Shown in pieces: positions 5,213 through 6,150 of a stretch of DNA of 6,150 nucleotides (position 1 is its first letter; each line of letters begins with the position of its first letter). Origin of the DNA: Candidatus Methylomirabilota bacterium (lineage in GTDB: Bacteria; Methylomirabilota; Methylomirabilia; Methylomirabilales; Methylomirabilaceae). The position numbers and the translations under genes were made by a program. A model generated the notes under the pieces. It saw only the letters and a program-made list of their open reading frames with translations, had not been told where the DNA came from and did not search any database. Where the stretch lies: positions 1 to 6,150 of the forward strand of contig JAGWRQ010000129.1 of NCBI GenBank assembly GCA_028869615.1, in the 5' to 3' direction.

Positions 5213-6150
5213 CTATGACGCCTTCCGCACGACGCGGCCTGGCTTGGCGCCGGTGTGCTCGCCGGCCTCAACCACCGGGACCCCGTTAACGAAGACATGA
5301 TGGATGCCGACGGGGTACCGGATCGGGGCGTCGTAGGTCGCCAGGTCGGCTACGGTCGCCGGGTCGAAGAGGACCAAATCGGCCACGCATCCGGGCTGCA
5401 GACGTCCACGGTCCGGCAGGCCGAGCTTACGACATGGATCCCAGGTCATCTTCCTGATGGCGGTCGGCAGGTCAAGCACGCGGCTTTCCCGCACCAAATG
5501 ACCCAGCACTCGCGGGAAGGTCCCGAAGGTTCTTGGATGAGGCCGACCATGACTGAGTGGGCCCTCATGGCTGCGACAGCCGGAGTCCGACCCGATCATC
5601 GCATACGGCTTTTGCAGGATCGCTCTCAGATTGTCTTCACACATGGTGAAAAAGATGGTATCGACCTGCATCCGCTCTGCCAGAAGCAACTCGAGGATAA
5701 AGTCGATCGGTTCCCTATCGGCCAGTTTCGCCGCCTCGCTGATGCGTAACCCCTCATATCGTCGGTGCGCTGCCTGGGTGACTTCGGAGATCATCAGTCT
5801 GGACCAGTAATCAGGTGGGTAGTGCGTAGTCATCTCCTGGGCGATCCGGACGCACAATGCCGGGTTGCGTAGCCGTTCGACCCGCTCCCGTTGTCCGCCT
5901 TCTAAGGCCCAATCCGGTAAGACCGCCTGAAGCCCGGTGTTGGAGGCGGTGTAGGGGTACCGGTCGCAGGAGACGTCAAGACCTCTTGCCTGTGCATCTT
6001 CGATGAGTCGAAACGCCTCGGCCAGTTTCGGCCAGTTGCGCTCACCGGAGGTCTTGAGATGAGAGATCTGAAGGGAGATGTGTGCGTGCTCCGCTATACC
6101 GACAATCTCCTCGATCGCCTCAAGTAACCCATCGCCTTCGCTCCGCATGT
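5213..6150 (-). CDS. N-acyl-D-amino-acid deacylase (D-aminoacylase), N-terminal part outside window
   Basis: This is the C-terminal 311 residues or so of an amidohydrolase-superfamily enzyme that removes the acyl group from N-acyl-D-amino acids; the family is usually about 480-540 residues. The first visible residues MRSEG, preceded by a codon ending in AC, fit the family motif THMR(D/S)EG, so the true start is upstream. Recalled comparison with the Alcaligenes enzyme places its metal ligand His220 in that THMR and His250 in ISH. Here the ISH histidine (His30 counting from the visible Met) falls exactly 30 residues after the inferred THMR histidine. Other matching segments are DRYPYTASNT (62-71), MIGSD with Asp188 as the active-site Asp, RPHPRTFGTFPRVLGH (202-217), and GRLQPGCVADLVLFDP (248-263), the returning beta-sandwich strand. 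The loop after GSD is longer than in the Alcaligenes enzyme. KMTWDPCRKLGL is a mildly unusual form of a segment that more often reads MTSLPA. The TAG stop abuts the start of the C26 gene. Confidence 0.93.
   Translation of the reverse strand, partial: MRSEGDGLLEAIEEIVGIAEHAHISLQISHLKTSGERNWPKLAEAFRLIEDAQARGLDVSCDRYPYTASNTGLQAVLPDWALEGGQRERVERLRNPALCVRIAQEMTTHYPPDYWSRLMISEVTQAAHRRYEGLRISEAAKLADREPIDFILELLLAERMQVDTIFFTMCEDNLRAILQKPYAMIGSDSGCRSHEGPLSHGRPHPRTFGTFPRVLGHLVRESRVLDLPTAIRKMTWDPCRKLGLPDRGRLQPGCVADLVLFDPATVADLATYDAPIRYPVGIHHVFVNGVPVVEAGEHTGAKPGRVVRKAS
5221..5226 (-). promoter_or_regulatory. ribosome binding site for the C26 hydrolase
   Basis: On the minus strand this reads GGAAGG, eight bases before the ATG at 5212. 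It is embedded in the last codons of the upstream deacylase gene. Confidence 0.55.

Noticed and set aside
5255..5749. Plus-strand open frame of 164 codons opposite the deacylase
   Set aside because: It is antisense to a gene with strong family motifs, and its translation shows no recognisable protein pattern.

Overview
The window is GC-rich bacterial DNA, densely coding, with no RNA genes, CRISPR array, insertion sequence or prophage signature. Lipobox signal peptides, a membrane-anchored periplasmic c-type cytochrome and a cytoplasmic-type NagZ point to a diderm (Gram-negative-type) respiratory bacterium. The style of the cytochrome, frequent GTG/TTG starts and the overall gene mix would suit a deep-branching group such as NC10 or Nitrospirota. 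That assignment is an impression and cannot be proved from this window.

Plus strand, about 29-4440: six genes in one direction with short gaps or overlaps. They encode (1) a small lipoprotein, (2) a membrane-anchored monohaem cytochrome c with histidine clusters, (3) a class I SAM-dependent methyltransferase, (4) an exported protein of unknown family, (5) the GH3 beta-N-acetylhexosaminidase NagZ, and (6) an M48-type metallopeptidase-like lipoprotein. Genes 3 to 6 overlap end to start (GTGTTGA, ATGA, ATGA), which suggests translational coupling. Four of the six products are predicted to be secreted or membrane-anchored, so the run looks like an envelope-related transcription unit. Gene 6 has HSMGH where the catalytic HExxH should be, so it is probably a pseudopeptidase; this is the most striking observation in the window.

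Minus strand, 6150-4487: two genes converge on the first set. An N-acyl-D-amino-acid deacylase, whose N-terminal part lies beyond the window, ends directly against the ATG of a class I glutamine amidotransferase-like gamma-glutamyl hydrolase (peptidase C26). The two are almost certainly co-translated. With NagZ on the other strand, the locus holds three hydrolases able to act on peptidoglycan-derived sugars, gamma-glutamyl bonds and N-acyl-D-amino acids. This suggests a muropeptide or D-amino-acid salvage neighbourhood (inference).

No stretch longer than about 50 bases lacks a gene. No convincing promoter or intrinsic terminator is visible, including in the 46-base gap between the convergent operons.
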